Assembly: GCA_028673005.1 (NCBI GenBank)
Contig: CM054113.1
Span: 37,700,117 to 37,764,116, forward strand
DNA length: 64,000 nt
Reading direction: 5' to 3'
From: Tanypteryx hageni
Taxonomy: Eukaryota; Arthropoda; Insecta; Odonata; Petaluridae
Positions 1-11,420 of the stretch are shown here, in pieces. Each line of letters begins with the position of its first letter. The stretch's first letter is position 1. The translations under genes were made by a program, and so were the position numbers. The notes beneath the pieces were generated by a model. It was not told the origin of the DNA and searched no databases. It was given only the letters and a program-made list of their open reading frames with translations.

Positions 1-470
1 GACATAGTTCCCTCGCGTCTAGTCTTTGATAGATCTAGAATTGCACCGGAAACCATCATTTTCATTCTAAACCCCTCTGGCAATAAGATTTATTTTTCCA
101 TTCCTTCCTAAATAAATCGTGTATTGTGACAATCAAGGAATGTTTTCAATGAGTACGCATTTTTCTCTTGAGAACTAATAGCCTTTTACGGAACGTTTAT
201 TTCAAAATAGCGTTAGAAGATAAAGCTACGTAAATGTCACATTATTAAAATACCAATACCAGCAAAATGGTTTAAGATAAAAAAACATTATTAACGAACG
301 TGTCATTTATACTGTCAATGTTTAACCTCTCAAAGATCACGTCATACCAGTGATATATTATCTTCTTTTGTGTTAAATACGGTGCCTGTTTCAATTTCTT
401 ATTATAAATTTAGTAGGTTATTCTAAAACTAGTACTTCCGACCATATTTACTCAGCCTTGATAATTACCC
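1..470. other. AT-rich non-coding sequence
   Basis: I see no gene, RNA or recognisable repeat in this left edge. It runs up to the TA that flanks the pogo element. Confidence 0.5.
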
Positions 471-533
471 TAAATTCCCAAGTATAACGCGCGCGTTATA
501 CAAGGTTTTTTTGTCAAATTTTCGGAATTATTT

Positions 534-578
534 AGTGCGCGTTATACATAAGACGTACTAGTGCGCGTTATGCATAAG
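534..578. repeat. left subterminal iterons of the pogo element
   Basis: Two near-identical 19-bp units (534-552 and 560-578) share AGTGCGCGTTAT and differ by A/G at one position. Matching units occur near the right end. Their symmetric placement suggests transposase-binding sites, which is an inference from position and repetition. Confidence 0.6.
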
Positions 579-984
579 AAGTACAGCTTTATAAAATAAA
601 ATGCCTTAAAGCGTTCAAATACTAACTTCGTGAAATCACTAAATGGCTGAAATATTTCGAAACTTCTTTCTTTTTGTTCCGTTGATAAAAACAAATTTTC
701 TGGCATAAATTACCATGCATTTCAATCATTACAGATACAAAATCGAATTTCAGTTACCTAATTATTATTCAACCTAAGACAAATTAAGGCAGATTCGAAG
801 TTATTAGTTGAAAAAAATGTACGCAATGCCTTTTTAAATAAGATAACGAATCCCAAAACAAAACACATTCACATATAAAAATATAAAAATCACAAATTCT
901 TCATAAACTTTTATTTCCACTCGATTATTAATTAACATAACCATAAAAATCTTCTGATTCAGTCACAATTTATATCGTAATTAT

Positions 985-2241
985 TCAAGTTCTTAACCAA
1001 TGAGTCCGGAAAATTTTCAAGCGAAAAATTATCGCTTTCATCAGATGATGAATCACAATACCCTCCATACCCCTATCAACATTAGGGGAATAAATTCCCG
1101 ATACCCTGAAACCATTAATTATACATTCACGGGTTACATCGGCCCAACTTTTCACAATCCATTTGCAAATTTCAGCATAAGAAGCTCGCTCGCTGCATTC
1201 TTCCAGACTTTGTATAGGAGTGGAAACCATCTACCATGCATTTTTACCAGTGCCTCCGTCTTTTCGACTTGAATGATCTATTTACGGAGATGTCCAGTGG
1301 TTGCAGCTTTTTTGTTAGACCTGCAGGAATAACTGCAATCTTGGAATATTTTTTCAATAATATTTTCGAATCATTTACCTAGCTGAATCCAATGCAAGCA
1401 GCGATTTTGGTTTAAAAAATGAGCTCTTCCTTTTTCCCCATACCTCAGTTAACCACATTCGCAACATATCGCAATTCATCCAGCCTTTTGGGTTTACGCA
1501 CACAACAATACCTTTAGGAAATTCCTATTTAGGAATGGTTTTCCGCTTGAAAATTACCATTGGGGGAAGCTTTTCTCCATCAGCCGTCACTGTTAGCACA
1601 ACAGTAAAGCAGCATTTTTTAGCTCCAGCAGTGCACATTTTTATGTCTTGGGTGCCTTTAACGTCAACTGCAAATTTCGATGGCATGACGAAACTCATAG
1701 GTACCTCATCCATGTTCCCTATCTGACTTGGTTCAACGCCCTTCTTTTCCTGCTCAACAAACAAATTAAACTCTTCCACTTTCACCTTCCAATCTTCTGG
1801 TAACTTTTGTCCGGTAGATGTAATTGCTCGTACTGTTAAACTATTTAGCTTCATAAAATGATAACACCAGCAATTATTGCCTTTAAAATTATCAATATTT
1901 TTCTCGCGAGCTATTTGTATTGCTTTGCATTTAAGTGACACAGTTGAAACTCCTCTTCCTTCACTCCTTTGCGCACAGACCCAGTCCTTCAATTCTTGCT
2001 CCAGATCTGGCCAAAACTCCTTTCGTTTCCTTCGTGCCCTTTTTGCCACAGGTAGAACACTCAACAAATTCTTTTGGGACCGCCACTCGCGAATGCTGGA
2101 TTCGCCCACTTCGAAGAAACGGGCCACTGACCGATTACCGTGAATCTCGGCATAATTCACATTTCTAACTTTTTCTGCGCCATGTAAGATTTCCTTCTTT
2201 TTGGCATTTTTAAATAGGGTTATGGTCCAACGGTGGGTCTA
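985..2241 (-). pseudogene. pogo/Tigger-like transposase, broken
   Basis: Read on the minus strand, an open stretch from about 2238 carries a psq/CENP-B-type helix-turn-helix with the words GNRSVARFF and SSIREWRSQK. A second DNA-binding region follows (KCKAIQIARE, FKGNNCWCYHFMK). Next comes the start of a DDE catalytic domain, with NMDEVPMSF at about residue 150 of the 211-residue segment that ends at 1525. An in-frame TAG at 1525-1527 interrupts it. The same frame resumes with GIVVCVNPKGWM and the second catalytic Asp in LLALDS, then stops again at 1375-1377. The shifted remainder includes VIPAGLTKKLQPLDIS and a C-terminal piece (985-1230). No ATG precedes the N-terminus. A T-rich tract ending in TAG at about 2239-2241 could be a splice acceptor (inference). 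In an intact element this enzyme would cut and rejoin transposon ends in the nucleus. This copy cannot make a working enzyme. Confidence 0.88.
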
Positions 2242-3057
2242 CAATTTAAAAAATAAAAAATATTAATATTTTTTCATTAGGTTCAATAACTGTGCATTAC
2301 CAAATCAAGAAATACCGTACAGAAACCGTACCGTTTCTTAGTCAGGTAAAGAAAAATTAAATAGGTAACACTCCATAAATGACAAATTCAACAAGTTTCA
2401 GTAAAAATAATGTCAATGTTTTTAAGGAAAACAAAATATCCTTGAAAATACCTCACCTGGTTTCTGTCAAAGAGGAACGAAACTCCGTACTTTCAGTGCC
2501 CTACCTCGTTGATCAAAACGTTACAGCCAGACTGCAAACCACAAATGAATGGGCGATGAAGATTACAGGTCGTCTCTCTGTCTGTGAGTCAACAATGTGT
2601 GCCCTCCACATTCGTTCCCACACTCAGATTCTCTGGCTGTTTATGCTAGCTTTCTCTTGCCCCCTGTCGTACCACCCTTGAGGTGTGGTCCTTCTTTTGT
2701 TTTGTGCACCTCTACCCACCCCCACCATTCCAACACATCTCATGACACCCTCACCACTTCCTTACACCTCACTCCCCAACCAGTTTTCTTTGACCCTCGA
2801 GTGGTCATTGTATCGGAAATAAGAATGGGAAAAATCGGTATCCAGGGGTTTTCCCCAAATGTTCTCCTTCGCACAGGAGAGTTGGGGAAGGGCGCTAAAA
2901 GTGTAGCATTCTTTAAAAAAACGCTAAGCTCAACGATCCCATGTTCTGCGTGTAATACACAAGTGCGCGTTATACTAGAAATTTTGGAGATATGCGGAAA
3001 ACAGCCGAAGGTTGGCCTGCGCGTTATGCATGAGTGCGCGTTATACTTGGGAATTTA

Positions 3058-3617
3058 ATTAATCATGTAATTTTTAAATTTTAAGAGATAAATATACAAT
3101 TTTTGTATATATTTACATTCAGTAGCATGAGAAAACGATATTCAACTTCACTTTTTATCGACCAACGGATAAACCTCCTAGTAACCATAAAAATAATAAT
3201 AAGGAAATTCACACGCCGGTTTAGGGAAGATTACTCCACGCCAGGAACCGAATACTCACGCAATGTCATACCCTGGATTTAGGGGAATGGTTATTAGGAG
3301 GTTTCTCCATTTGTCGTTAGCTGTAACCACAGGGCTCTGTTATTACCTTTTTCTTTCACTTTTTATGCTCCGATAATAACACTATAGCAATATGGTTTCC
3401 GTTTATTATTAAAGCCTTCAGCATTTTCTTCTATTCCCTGGCGGTCGGAGAAACTCCTGTAAATTTTGTTTTCTAAAATTTTGAACGCGATCAAGTTGAT
3501 TTTTAATTTAAAATAACAGAAATGTGTCTAAATGAGCGACACGATTGTCTTCTAAAAATGAATTATTAGGCTCATCTCATAACCGTAATCCATTTGATAA
3601 TTAAGATAGTTCCGATA
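3058..3617. other. non-coding sequence
   Basis: No coding region or clear repeat is recognised between the pogo element and the Penelope-tail hairpin. Confidence 0.4.
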
Positions 3618-3676
3618 GCCATAACATGGTTATGCACACAAAATACGCATTTCGGCTACAACGCAGCCGTTCTCAG
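3618..3676 (-). repeat. Penelope-tail-like hairpin, copy 1
   Basis: On the minus strand a hairpin (CGGCT/AGCCG, 3653-3669) is followed by GAAATGCG and then ATAACCATGTTATGGC. The same order appears at 15.1 kb and, without the stem, at 37.8 kb. The hairpin followed by CGAAAT resembles the tail of the Penelope-like element at 36.6 kb. Family membership is inferred from this resemblance. Confidence 0.45.
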
Positions 3677-4857
3677 ACATCGTGGCTTTTTAGAATCCAG
3701 GTTCAATGAATTATTGCCGAGGACGGCTGAGTTTCAAAGGAAAGCGCATGAGGTTTACCCAACCGTCTTATGGATGTTGAAGTGAACGAAATTATCAATT
3801 CGAAAGTAGTTAACGACGACAAATACTGCATTTACAGCAGGTCGTCAGGGTGCGGCGTTATTTTCTGGTTGTCGAGCCTCATGAGGTTGTTGCTTTGAAG
3901 TTAATTGGTGTGTAACGTTTAGCATTAACTGTGTACCGTTCTGCAGCTTATCTTCACGTCGTAGAACACTGCCGCCTTTAATCGGTCATCTTTAAGACTC
4001 TTAAGTGAGGTAACAATCAGGAGAAGTCGAAAATCTTCATTGCTGTAAAATCCTTTCGCAAGCATAAATCTGTTTGTAAACATATAATGCGTACATTGCA
4101 GTAATACTACCGCTTGCGATCACATTTTCCGGCCATTATAACGCCCACCTCATTCATGCTAATTTTTATAGGAAGAGCAATATTTGAACAACTTTAATTA
4201 AATAGTAAATTTCCCCTTCGTAAAGATGGAATCCACGAAGTTGACACAAATCTGCTTCATGTCGAGAGGAAAGGTCCTTCATTAAAAATAAACGTTAGGT
4301 TTCCACGTCATTACGCGATTCTCAAATTTGTTGCGGCCAAGAATTGATTATAACAGTTCACATAAATTAATCTCCTCAAAGCTCGAATCGAGGTTTTCCC
4401 GACGGTCGCCATGGCAACGGAGCGAATGAGTTCACGGGTGTTGACGAAACTTCCGATGGGCGATTTATGGATTTTAATTGCTTCGCGTGACGTATGGAGA
4501 CGAGGCGACAGAAGTGAGCATCCGTGGAAGTGTCAGCCAAGTGTCTGTAGGGAGCTATCCAGCTGTCTGTCTCGCTAATGAGTCGCACATTACTCGGAGG
4601 TCGAGTCGCACATATTTTGGGCACGCTCTCCTCTCCTTGCGCGATGCTCCACCAAATTCAACTCTCTCTTGTCGTAATAATCGGTCGTAATTATTCGCGG
4701 GAAAATGGCTTATTTCTGTGTTCCTCGGCATCATCGTCATTTTGATCATCTTCTAACCAGTCTGGTCTGCTTCCTTCCGAATCGATGAATAAGTCATTTG
4801 CCCCGTACATCTATCCATCTCTATACTGCAACTGAGTTATAGGACTAAAATGACATA
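3677..4857. other. non-coding sequence with a CpG-rich patch at 4.38-4.72 kb
   Basis: The patch at 4380-4720 is richer in G, C and CpG than its surroundings, but I see no exon signal there. The remainder shows nothing recognisable. Confidence 0.35.
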
Positions 4858-4890
4858 TTTGTTTGTTTGTCTTTATTGAGTGCCGATTAG
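4858..4890 (-). mobile_element. probable LINE 3' tail fragment
   Basis: Read on the minus strand this is GGCACTCAATAAAG followed by a short (ACAA)n run. A polyadenylation-like AATAAA next to a short tandem tail is typical of non-LTR retrotransposon 3' ends. No coding part is attached, so this would be a heavily 5'-truncated copy or chance. Confidence 0.3.
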
Positions 4891-7341
4891 AATATCAGAC
4901 CTTTCGAATGAAATATCAAAAACGCATTGCCGTAATTTAAAGATAATTTTTTCAATATAAATTATGAATAAATCTTTTTAAAATGATTTGTTAGTCATTT
5001 CAGTTGCATTCTTTTTCATGCAATGACAAACTTTTGATGGCTACACGCTAAACTTGTACTATCAATGCGATGTATGAAAAGGATAGCCATTTTAATTTCC
5101 AACGAATGATCTGATACGTCTTTGGATATTTTCAATATTTTATAATGATTAATTGGTATTTTTTCGAACTTTTAATGAAAAGGGATATGCGTTTCCGGTT
5201 AAAATTGACTTCAAACGTATTCGCATTCTCATCAAGTGTTTGCCGTATGAGATTCTGAAAAACAGCTTTAGCATGATGGAAGCTGAAGGTTTTAAAGGAA
5301 ATGATGAGTTATTAGGCAGAGATTGACTCGTGGTAGCACGGAGAGAAAAAGAAACAACAAGATCATTATCGCTAAGTCGACCATTTGGCATGAAAGGTAC
5401 AAAAAATTAGGTCGGCAATTTTCCTCCAGAGTAATCACGAGCAGGTGGATAGGCTATCGTCGCGGAGAGCGCGCATTAAAAGAACGAAACCTTTCTAATC
5501 ATTTAAATTTGAAATTATCGCACTTTCGAAGATACAAAATATACGTTTCCCTACACTCAACGTGGGTTCTATCTCGAAATCATTTATAAAAGTTTTTTTT
5601 AATGAAATTTTTTTAAATGAGGATAGGCTAGAAATAAATATGAATCAAATTTGAACAATGCAAACGACTTAAGGATTTAAAAATTGTTGATCCATTTTAA
5701 AAGGCGATATTTGAAATAATTGGCTTTAGCATTCCCTTTTATAAAAACAAATTCAGTTAGCTACAAAATAGGGAATATATATCTGTAAGAATTTCTTTTT
5801 GTATGTCTTCTGCTTTAAAAGTGATACTGAGGCATTTTTTCTGTTGACGTCTATTAGTCGATTTCAACTCCCAAAAATGCCTCGGGTTTCTTTATTTATT
5901 ATATTTTTTTAAATAAACATCACTCGGCCTTTTGCAGCGAGCGATTGACAGCAACAATAGCGATCTTAGACGCCCGCGACGAAATCTGGGCTCGATTTAA
6001 TTTAAGAAGCAGTTACCTGACCAGTCCTACCAAGACCTGCTGTAATTGTAACAGTAAAAAACTAGACTTGATTGCTATTCTGTTAATCATAAAAGCGAGA
6101 GAATATTACGTCCTAGAATTTGTATCCTTAATTTAGTCACCACGTATTCGCGAAAAATCATATCTCGATCAGTCGTTTCTTGATTCTGATTATTTTGATA
6201 CAGGTTGAAGCCCGTAAAAACGGACTTAGTCCTGACGTTGGGAGTAATTGGTGCGATTGAAATTTTTGTCCTATATCAAGTACTTTTCTGAGTAGTAAAC
6301 TCTAGTGAAGAAAAACTCAAAAGACCAACTTATCTTAGAAAGTTATTTCTCTGATGTGTTTGTAGTGGATCACTTCGTGTTTTGTGATACACCAAGGTCG
6401 TCTGGTGAAAGCAAACTTGGTGTAGAATTGTCCTGGGACTTTTTAGATGGCAGCTCATCGATTATCCGAGAGTGTAGGGCGAGAGGACTCGACTCAAGCT
6501 GTCTAGTTGTGAAGCACTTTTTCGAGAAGATAAAGGTTAAACAAAGAGTTATGGAGAAATTATTGATTTTTGTAATACCTATCTACGTTTCATTTGGAAA
6601 TAGGTTGGAATCATTTTGCATTCCGGTTAGAATATAAAATGATTTGTTCAAACATTTAATGCCGTTTAAAGCGCGTTCGGTATTTTCCATTCATTAAAAC
6701 GGAATGGTATGTTTATTGCCACACATAAATAAGTATTCTTTTCATGAAATGCTCAAAAAACTATTAAATCTCCTGTGGTATTCCTTTTATCAAATTGAAC
6801 TTTCATAAAAAATATCAAACAATTACAAAGGATGTGTCATATTTTCAACTGTCGAATTTTGTCACTATACAGTAATTTAAGTGTGTATATAAATGGCTTC
6901 TTACCACCATTCACTCGATAACTCACCAATTTTAAGTAATGTTATTTTACAAAATGGTTTCAACTTTTATTTTACATTTAGCGTTTTGTTGTATTGGCGT
7001 CGGCTCTCGATCAAGAGAATACTAATGAAAACAGCTAGATGGCAAAAGTCTCATAAGCCACCCTATCATCATCATTCTTTCCCTTTACATCTCACTAAGT
7101 CTTTCTTCAAATCAGCCAGTTTTTCTGCCGGAGAGTGGACATGCTTGCTTATACCTTGGTACAAAAATGTACCTAATATCACTAAAACAAGTATTGCTAT
7201 GGAAAAAACTTTAAACGAAATATGATTGTGCTCAAAATGTCAAACTTAAACGTTTCGAGGGTGCTAAATTTATTTTATATTAGCTCATAAACAGTCGTTA
7301 ACGGCCTTTTACAATGAGCGTAATAACGTTAACAAAGACGA
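4891..7341. other. non-coding AT-rich sequence
   Basis: Only short open frames without recognisable domains occur. I see no gene, RNA or clear repeat. Confidence 0.45.
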
Positions 7342-7379
7342 ACACATCTAACCTTGCCCTCGGCAGGATTCGAACCCAC
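7342..7379 (-). repeat. tRNA-like (SINE) B-box half
   Basis: On the minus strand this reads GTGGGTTCGAATCC, a strong RNA polymerase III B box, followed by TGCCGAGGGC. The hAT miniature element begins directly next to it. A tRNA-like A-box half lies on the other side (7855-7883), so a tRNA-derived SINE appears to be split by the insertion. Confidence 0.5.
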
Positions 7380-7854
7380 CAGTGGCGGATTACCGCACAG
7401 GCGCAGGAGGCGCTTGCCTGGAGCCTCGACTCTCATGGGTGCCTCAAAACAGTCAAAACTCGATTTATTTTCAATATTTTATTTAGTAAAATACTTCACA
7501 ATCGGTATAATCTACTACCTACGTACATACTTACATAAATATTGTTCCTATTGTATTTATGAATAGTTAATACCAAATATAATGATTTTTGTTAAATAAT
7601 GTATGAAGAAGATATTTGTTTGTTTATAATTATGTTTTTGTTTATTTTTAAATATATGAAAGTTTATATAATAAATATTAAATTTTCTATTTATGCATGC
7701 CTGTAATTCAATTTATTTAACCCGTTGCATAAATTTTTTCCATTTGTAAGTTGTAATATTTATTTAGGTTGTGTTTTCCCCCCTCACGGACACAGTTGGG
7801 GGGCCTCCCGAACCTTTTGCTCCTGGGGCCTTCAGATACCTTCATCCGCCGCTG
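7380..7854 (-). mobile_element. hAT miniature element, same family as 42600-44924
   Basis: It begins CAGTGGCGGATTA and ends with a decayed complement (ATCCGCCGCTG). Its right end, reverse complemented, matches the left end of the 42.6 kb element through GGTATCTGAAGGCC and AAAAGGTTCGGGAGG, so the two copies lie in opposite orientations. At about 475 bp it carries no transposase and is non-autonomous. The flanking 8-mers (GAACCCAC and CTAACCAC) agree at only five positions, so the duplication is unclear. Confidence 0.72.
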
Positions 7855-7883
7855 CTAACCACCCCTCTACCAAGGCCGACAAT
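7855..7883 (-). repeat. tRNA-like (SINE) A-box half
   Basis: On the minus strand it reads GCCTTGGTAGAGGGGTGGTTAG, resembling an A box and D arm. It lies across the hAT element from the B-box half. The spacing between boxes after removing the hAT element is shorter than in a tRNA, so this is a decayed SINE and not a tRNA gene. Confidence 0.4.
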
Positions 7884-8359
7884 GGAATTTTTTGCCAGTC
7901 GATTATATAATCTTACATGTTTTAACAACATTTCGTGAGAAAATAACTCCCATTTCAACACCTTGGGTCATTCAATCTTTCTGTCTCTATCTATCTCTAT
8001 AGTTAGGTGTTGGTATCAAAACTCACGTTATCTCCTGAAAAACTTAAATTTTATTTCGTTTATCAATTTCCCTTCCATCTACTATCAGATGCTCTTCTAT
8101 ATTACATATGTTTTTTTATATTGTAGATGCAACTCTATAGAAGTGTGATCCATGATTAAAAGAAAGGAATTTCTGTAGGTTTACTCCCAATAATGCAAAT
8201 AGAAATTTTAAAATCGTTTCTTTTTATTTCACCTGTCAGCTAAGATAAATTCAAAGTAAACCAAGGTCATAGAGGCAACTGAAATCCTCACAGCATGTAT
8301 CTCACGCGATAAGTTGCCAGAATTTTCCACATTGGCCAAGTAACCATCAAGTCGAAGCT
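7884..8359. other. non-coding sequence
   Basis: Nothing recognised. It is rich in A and T with only chance open frames. Confidence 0.4.
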
Positions 8360-9010
8360 TTTTGGGCATTCTTCACCAGCGAAGCGAAAGTAGCAGAACG
8401 CCTTATGAGCACGTCTCGTCCGTCCGTCCGTCGCAACTTTCAACTCCTAAACCGCGGAACGGATTTTAATTAAATTACGTAGGAGTGATCCTTATTAAAA
8501 TTTATCTCCCAATTGTGATTTTGAACCGCATCCGTCAATTATAATTTCCACTTTACATAATTACTTTAATAAACTTATACTCATATTTCGTTAAATGGCA
8601 TTCGTCAAGCAACAATGAAATATCATACTTTCCTCTCCCTAATTTTTATATGATCTGTAAGGTATAGATTTAAATAATTATTCGGATAGAGCACTTCATT
8701 TACCACAAAAAGGTCCGCGAGACGACATAATTACGAGTTATAGTTTCTGAGATAAAAATTCGAGAAAATCCAGGGAAAAACCTCGCATATTTTGTTTGCA
8801 TCGATCGCTAAGACGGTTCTCTCAGCAAAAAACAATTAAATACCATATTTTCTCCTCCTAGTCCTTATATCATCTGTAAGTTATATATTTAAAAAAATAT
8901 TTGGATGGAGGACAACATTTTCCGCAAAACAGTCCGCGGGTTCACATTATTACGGCTTTAATTTCGGATATAAAAATTCAATAACCGCCCAATCTTTCGA
9001 TGCCGTTTTG
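8360..9010 (-). repeat. (GACG)n/hairpin repeat-family copy with internal tandem units
   Basis: On the minus strand the left end has a (GACG)n run (8417-8432) followed by a terminal hairpin, GGCGTTCT with AAGAATGCC. The adjoining body contains a diverged tandem duplication of about 220 bp. AACAATGAAATATCATA at 8611 and AACAATTAAATACCATA at 8831 start equivalent units, and a TAT(A/C)ATCTGTAAG block follows in both. The copy at 11.4-11.9 kb has the same (GACG)n-plus-hairpin end in the other orientation. I cannot name the family. Confidence 0.5.
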
Positions 9011-9935
9011 TACGGTGGAACTTCCGTAAGTCATATTTCAAGGGGAACAAAAAAATATTCGAGCTATTAAAAAATCGACATACATATATATATATTACTT
9101 TTTCACTTTTATATTTTGCCCGGTAAATAAATTTCCTTCGAGTTATGAAAAATTCGAGTTATAGGCGCTCGAGTTCCACGTATTTCCTATAAAGAACGCC
9201 TTTGAAACCTCTGTGTATTCCATTTATGGAGTATACTTTTCCATCTTGTTTATCTTTGTCGCAGGTATCGAAACCTTATAAGACTTGAGATCATTTCCTT
9301 TTACCGATTTTTCCTTGAAAGAAAAGATTTCCAAAAGGCGCAGAATGGATAGATAGGATACTTAATCTCATCCTTGATAACAGCTGCGAATCCAAACTTT
9401 AGTATATGAAGGTCACCCGTATCGTCCGGCTGAATTCGTTGATTACAGGGCACCATAAGAGGAACAATCACGTGGATTGTGTGTGAGAGAGTTGAGTGGA
9501 TTTGTGGATAAGCCATAAATAGAATACCGGTAATCCTTGGAGAGATCTCTGGCTTTGCCGTTCACTTATCGGCAAACATTTCTGTTCCTAACACCTACGT
9601 CAAATCTATCAAATACTATGAAACAGATAACCTCTATAATCGTAGACTATCCATAATTTTCCGTCTACAGCGGGGTGAGCGATTATGAGGAAGCAAAACT
9701 GGAACATAAAGTTTCCTGAGAGGAAGTACGGAACATTGGATGATTTTAGCCCTGAAAATCGAGACATCTCGGAAAACTGTTCACAATACTCGCGATCCAT
9801 TATGGTGGGAGTAGCACATACCCTCTTTAGGTGGGCGTATCCACTTTGGCGAACCCCCCCAATATATGTCATGCTTCCGTCATGCATGGCTCATACGTAT
9901 TTTACTTTTCATGTAGATACTGATAAGTACGATTA
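9011..9935. other. non-coding sequence
   Basis: A short (AT)n run lies at about 9080-9098. Two opposite-strand open frames at 9.6-9.95 kb show no recognisable domain. Confidence 0.4.
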
Positions 9936-10030
9936 TAGTACTTAGTTGGTTAAAGCACCTACCCGGCCAGTGGGGGACCCGGGTTCGTTTCCTGGTCAAG
10001 TACAGTATTTTTTCTCCTCAAATGCCAAAT
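9936..10030 (+). repeat. tRNA-derived SINE
   Basis: TAGTTGGTTAAAGCACC (9943-9959) fits an RNA polymerase III A box and GGGTTCGTTTCC (9981-9992) fits a B box. A non-tRNA tail follows, GTCAAGTACAGTATTTTTT then CTCCTCAAATG. The same tail occurs at 21.3 kb and 55.2 kb, marking a dispersed family. There is no matched acceptor stem, so it is not a functional tRNA gene. Confidence 0.65.
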
Positions 10031-11420
10031 TACGATTATAGTTTTAAGATCTTATAATGACAATATAAAAATGTGGCATTTTTTCGAATATAGCGGTTAA
10101 TTTATATAAATGCAATAATTATAATAGTTGTAATGATTTTCACTTTTACTGATAGCAACACATCAAATGTATGGTCAACTTTGGTCAACGTCTTAGCTCA
10201 TTATCAACAATAGGCGTAACGATACCGCTATATCCTCGGTCATTTCAGGCCTCTTAAATTTTTTGAATCCTCCATTTATGCTTAGTTATTGCAATTCTAG
10301 GATATCCCTCTCTTCAACAATGGAGAAATTTAACAAACGGCTCTCATAAAAATTTCATTTAGGGTCAATCTGAACGTTTGAAAATTCCCAAATTTGAAAG
10401 CTAATATGAGTTTGCGTCATTTAAGAGGTGTTGGAAAATTGGCGGAGAAAGGTTTCTTCGTGGAGGAGTGAGGTTTTGAAATTCGGCAACGAGATAAATG
10501 CAGCTTTCGGCGTGGCGCCAATTTTCCAACAAGTGCAGATTCGGAACGCTCGAAAAAGAGAAGGCGAAGAAGTGTAACGATGCGAGGAAAAATTATATGT
10601 TAATTTCCTGAAACAACGATATTACAGCAATTTTCAAGCTCCTGTTCTTCCCATAATGAAAATCCGCATATCTCAAGAAGACCTTCACAACTAATTTTGC
10701 AAGTTTTGATGCATGAAATAGAAACGGTGAATTATTTGAGGCTGGAAAAATATTCATGACTAATATTTGCTGTTCATTAAATAAAACCAGTCAAAACTAA
10801 ACTAAGTAAAACAGCTAGAAACACCACGTTACAGTGTCTTATTTAGAAGCCTTCCTTATGAAACATTTTAAGTTCAATATTTTCAATTTTTCCATAGCTA
10901 TTTTTGTTTTAAATAATAAAAATTTAAATATTAGCCCTTCAAGTGCTCAGTACTTACGCCCATTATAAAATTCAAATTTAAATAATTATACTATAATAAT
11001 AACATTTCATAATACATATAGAAATTTGCAATCATAACAACGTGATAACGAATGATAAACCATCAGTGGAAGTTTGAAATGAAGTTACAATGTTGAAAAT
11101 AATGTTAATTTGTTGTTTGTTTTTAAAAACCTTTTTTGTGTAATTAATATCTACCATAGTAGAAAAAACATGGCAGTAGGTGAGGGTTGTAAGGGATGAT
11201 TTTATGCATAGAACCTCTTGTCACCTGCCAATATGGTAAATTTCAAATGTTTATACAGGTACACGTGCTTAGTCATAGACAAGATTGGAAAGGTGTACTC
11301 CATGTCGGAGTACACAGAGTTTTCAAATGCGTTCTTTGGGATTGCACAATGTTCTCAATATTTTTCGCTCAGATGAGTATTTAACGAGAAGCAAGCGAGG
11401 TATGTTGTAAAATGTATATA
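10031..11420. other. non-coding AT-rich sequence
   Basis: No gene, RNA or clear repeat recognised. Confidence 0.45.

Larger units (their letters stand above)
473..3055 (-). mobile_element. pogo-type DNA transposon, full length, inactive
   Basis: The element starts with AATTCCCAAGTATAACGC and ends with its reverse complement. The terminal inverted repeat is 20 bp and perfect (473-492 and 3036-3055). TA dinucleotides flank both ends (471-472 and 3056-3057), as expected for the Tc1/mariner/pogo superfamily. Inside each end the motif GTGCGCGTTAT(A/G)C recurs: at about 534-552 and 560-578 on the left, and 2962-2975 and 3019-3046 on the right. These are probably transposase-binding iterons. The only coding trace is a broken minus-strand transposase (985-2241). 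The interval 2242-2960 would be its leader and promoter. The superfamily call rests on both the termini and the protein. Confidence 0.88.

Noticed and set aside
9936..10000. tRNA gene
   Set aside because: A and B boxes are present, but acceptor and anticodon arms do not pair and the tail is shared with other SINE copies.
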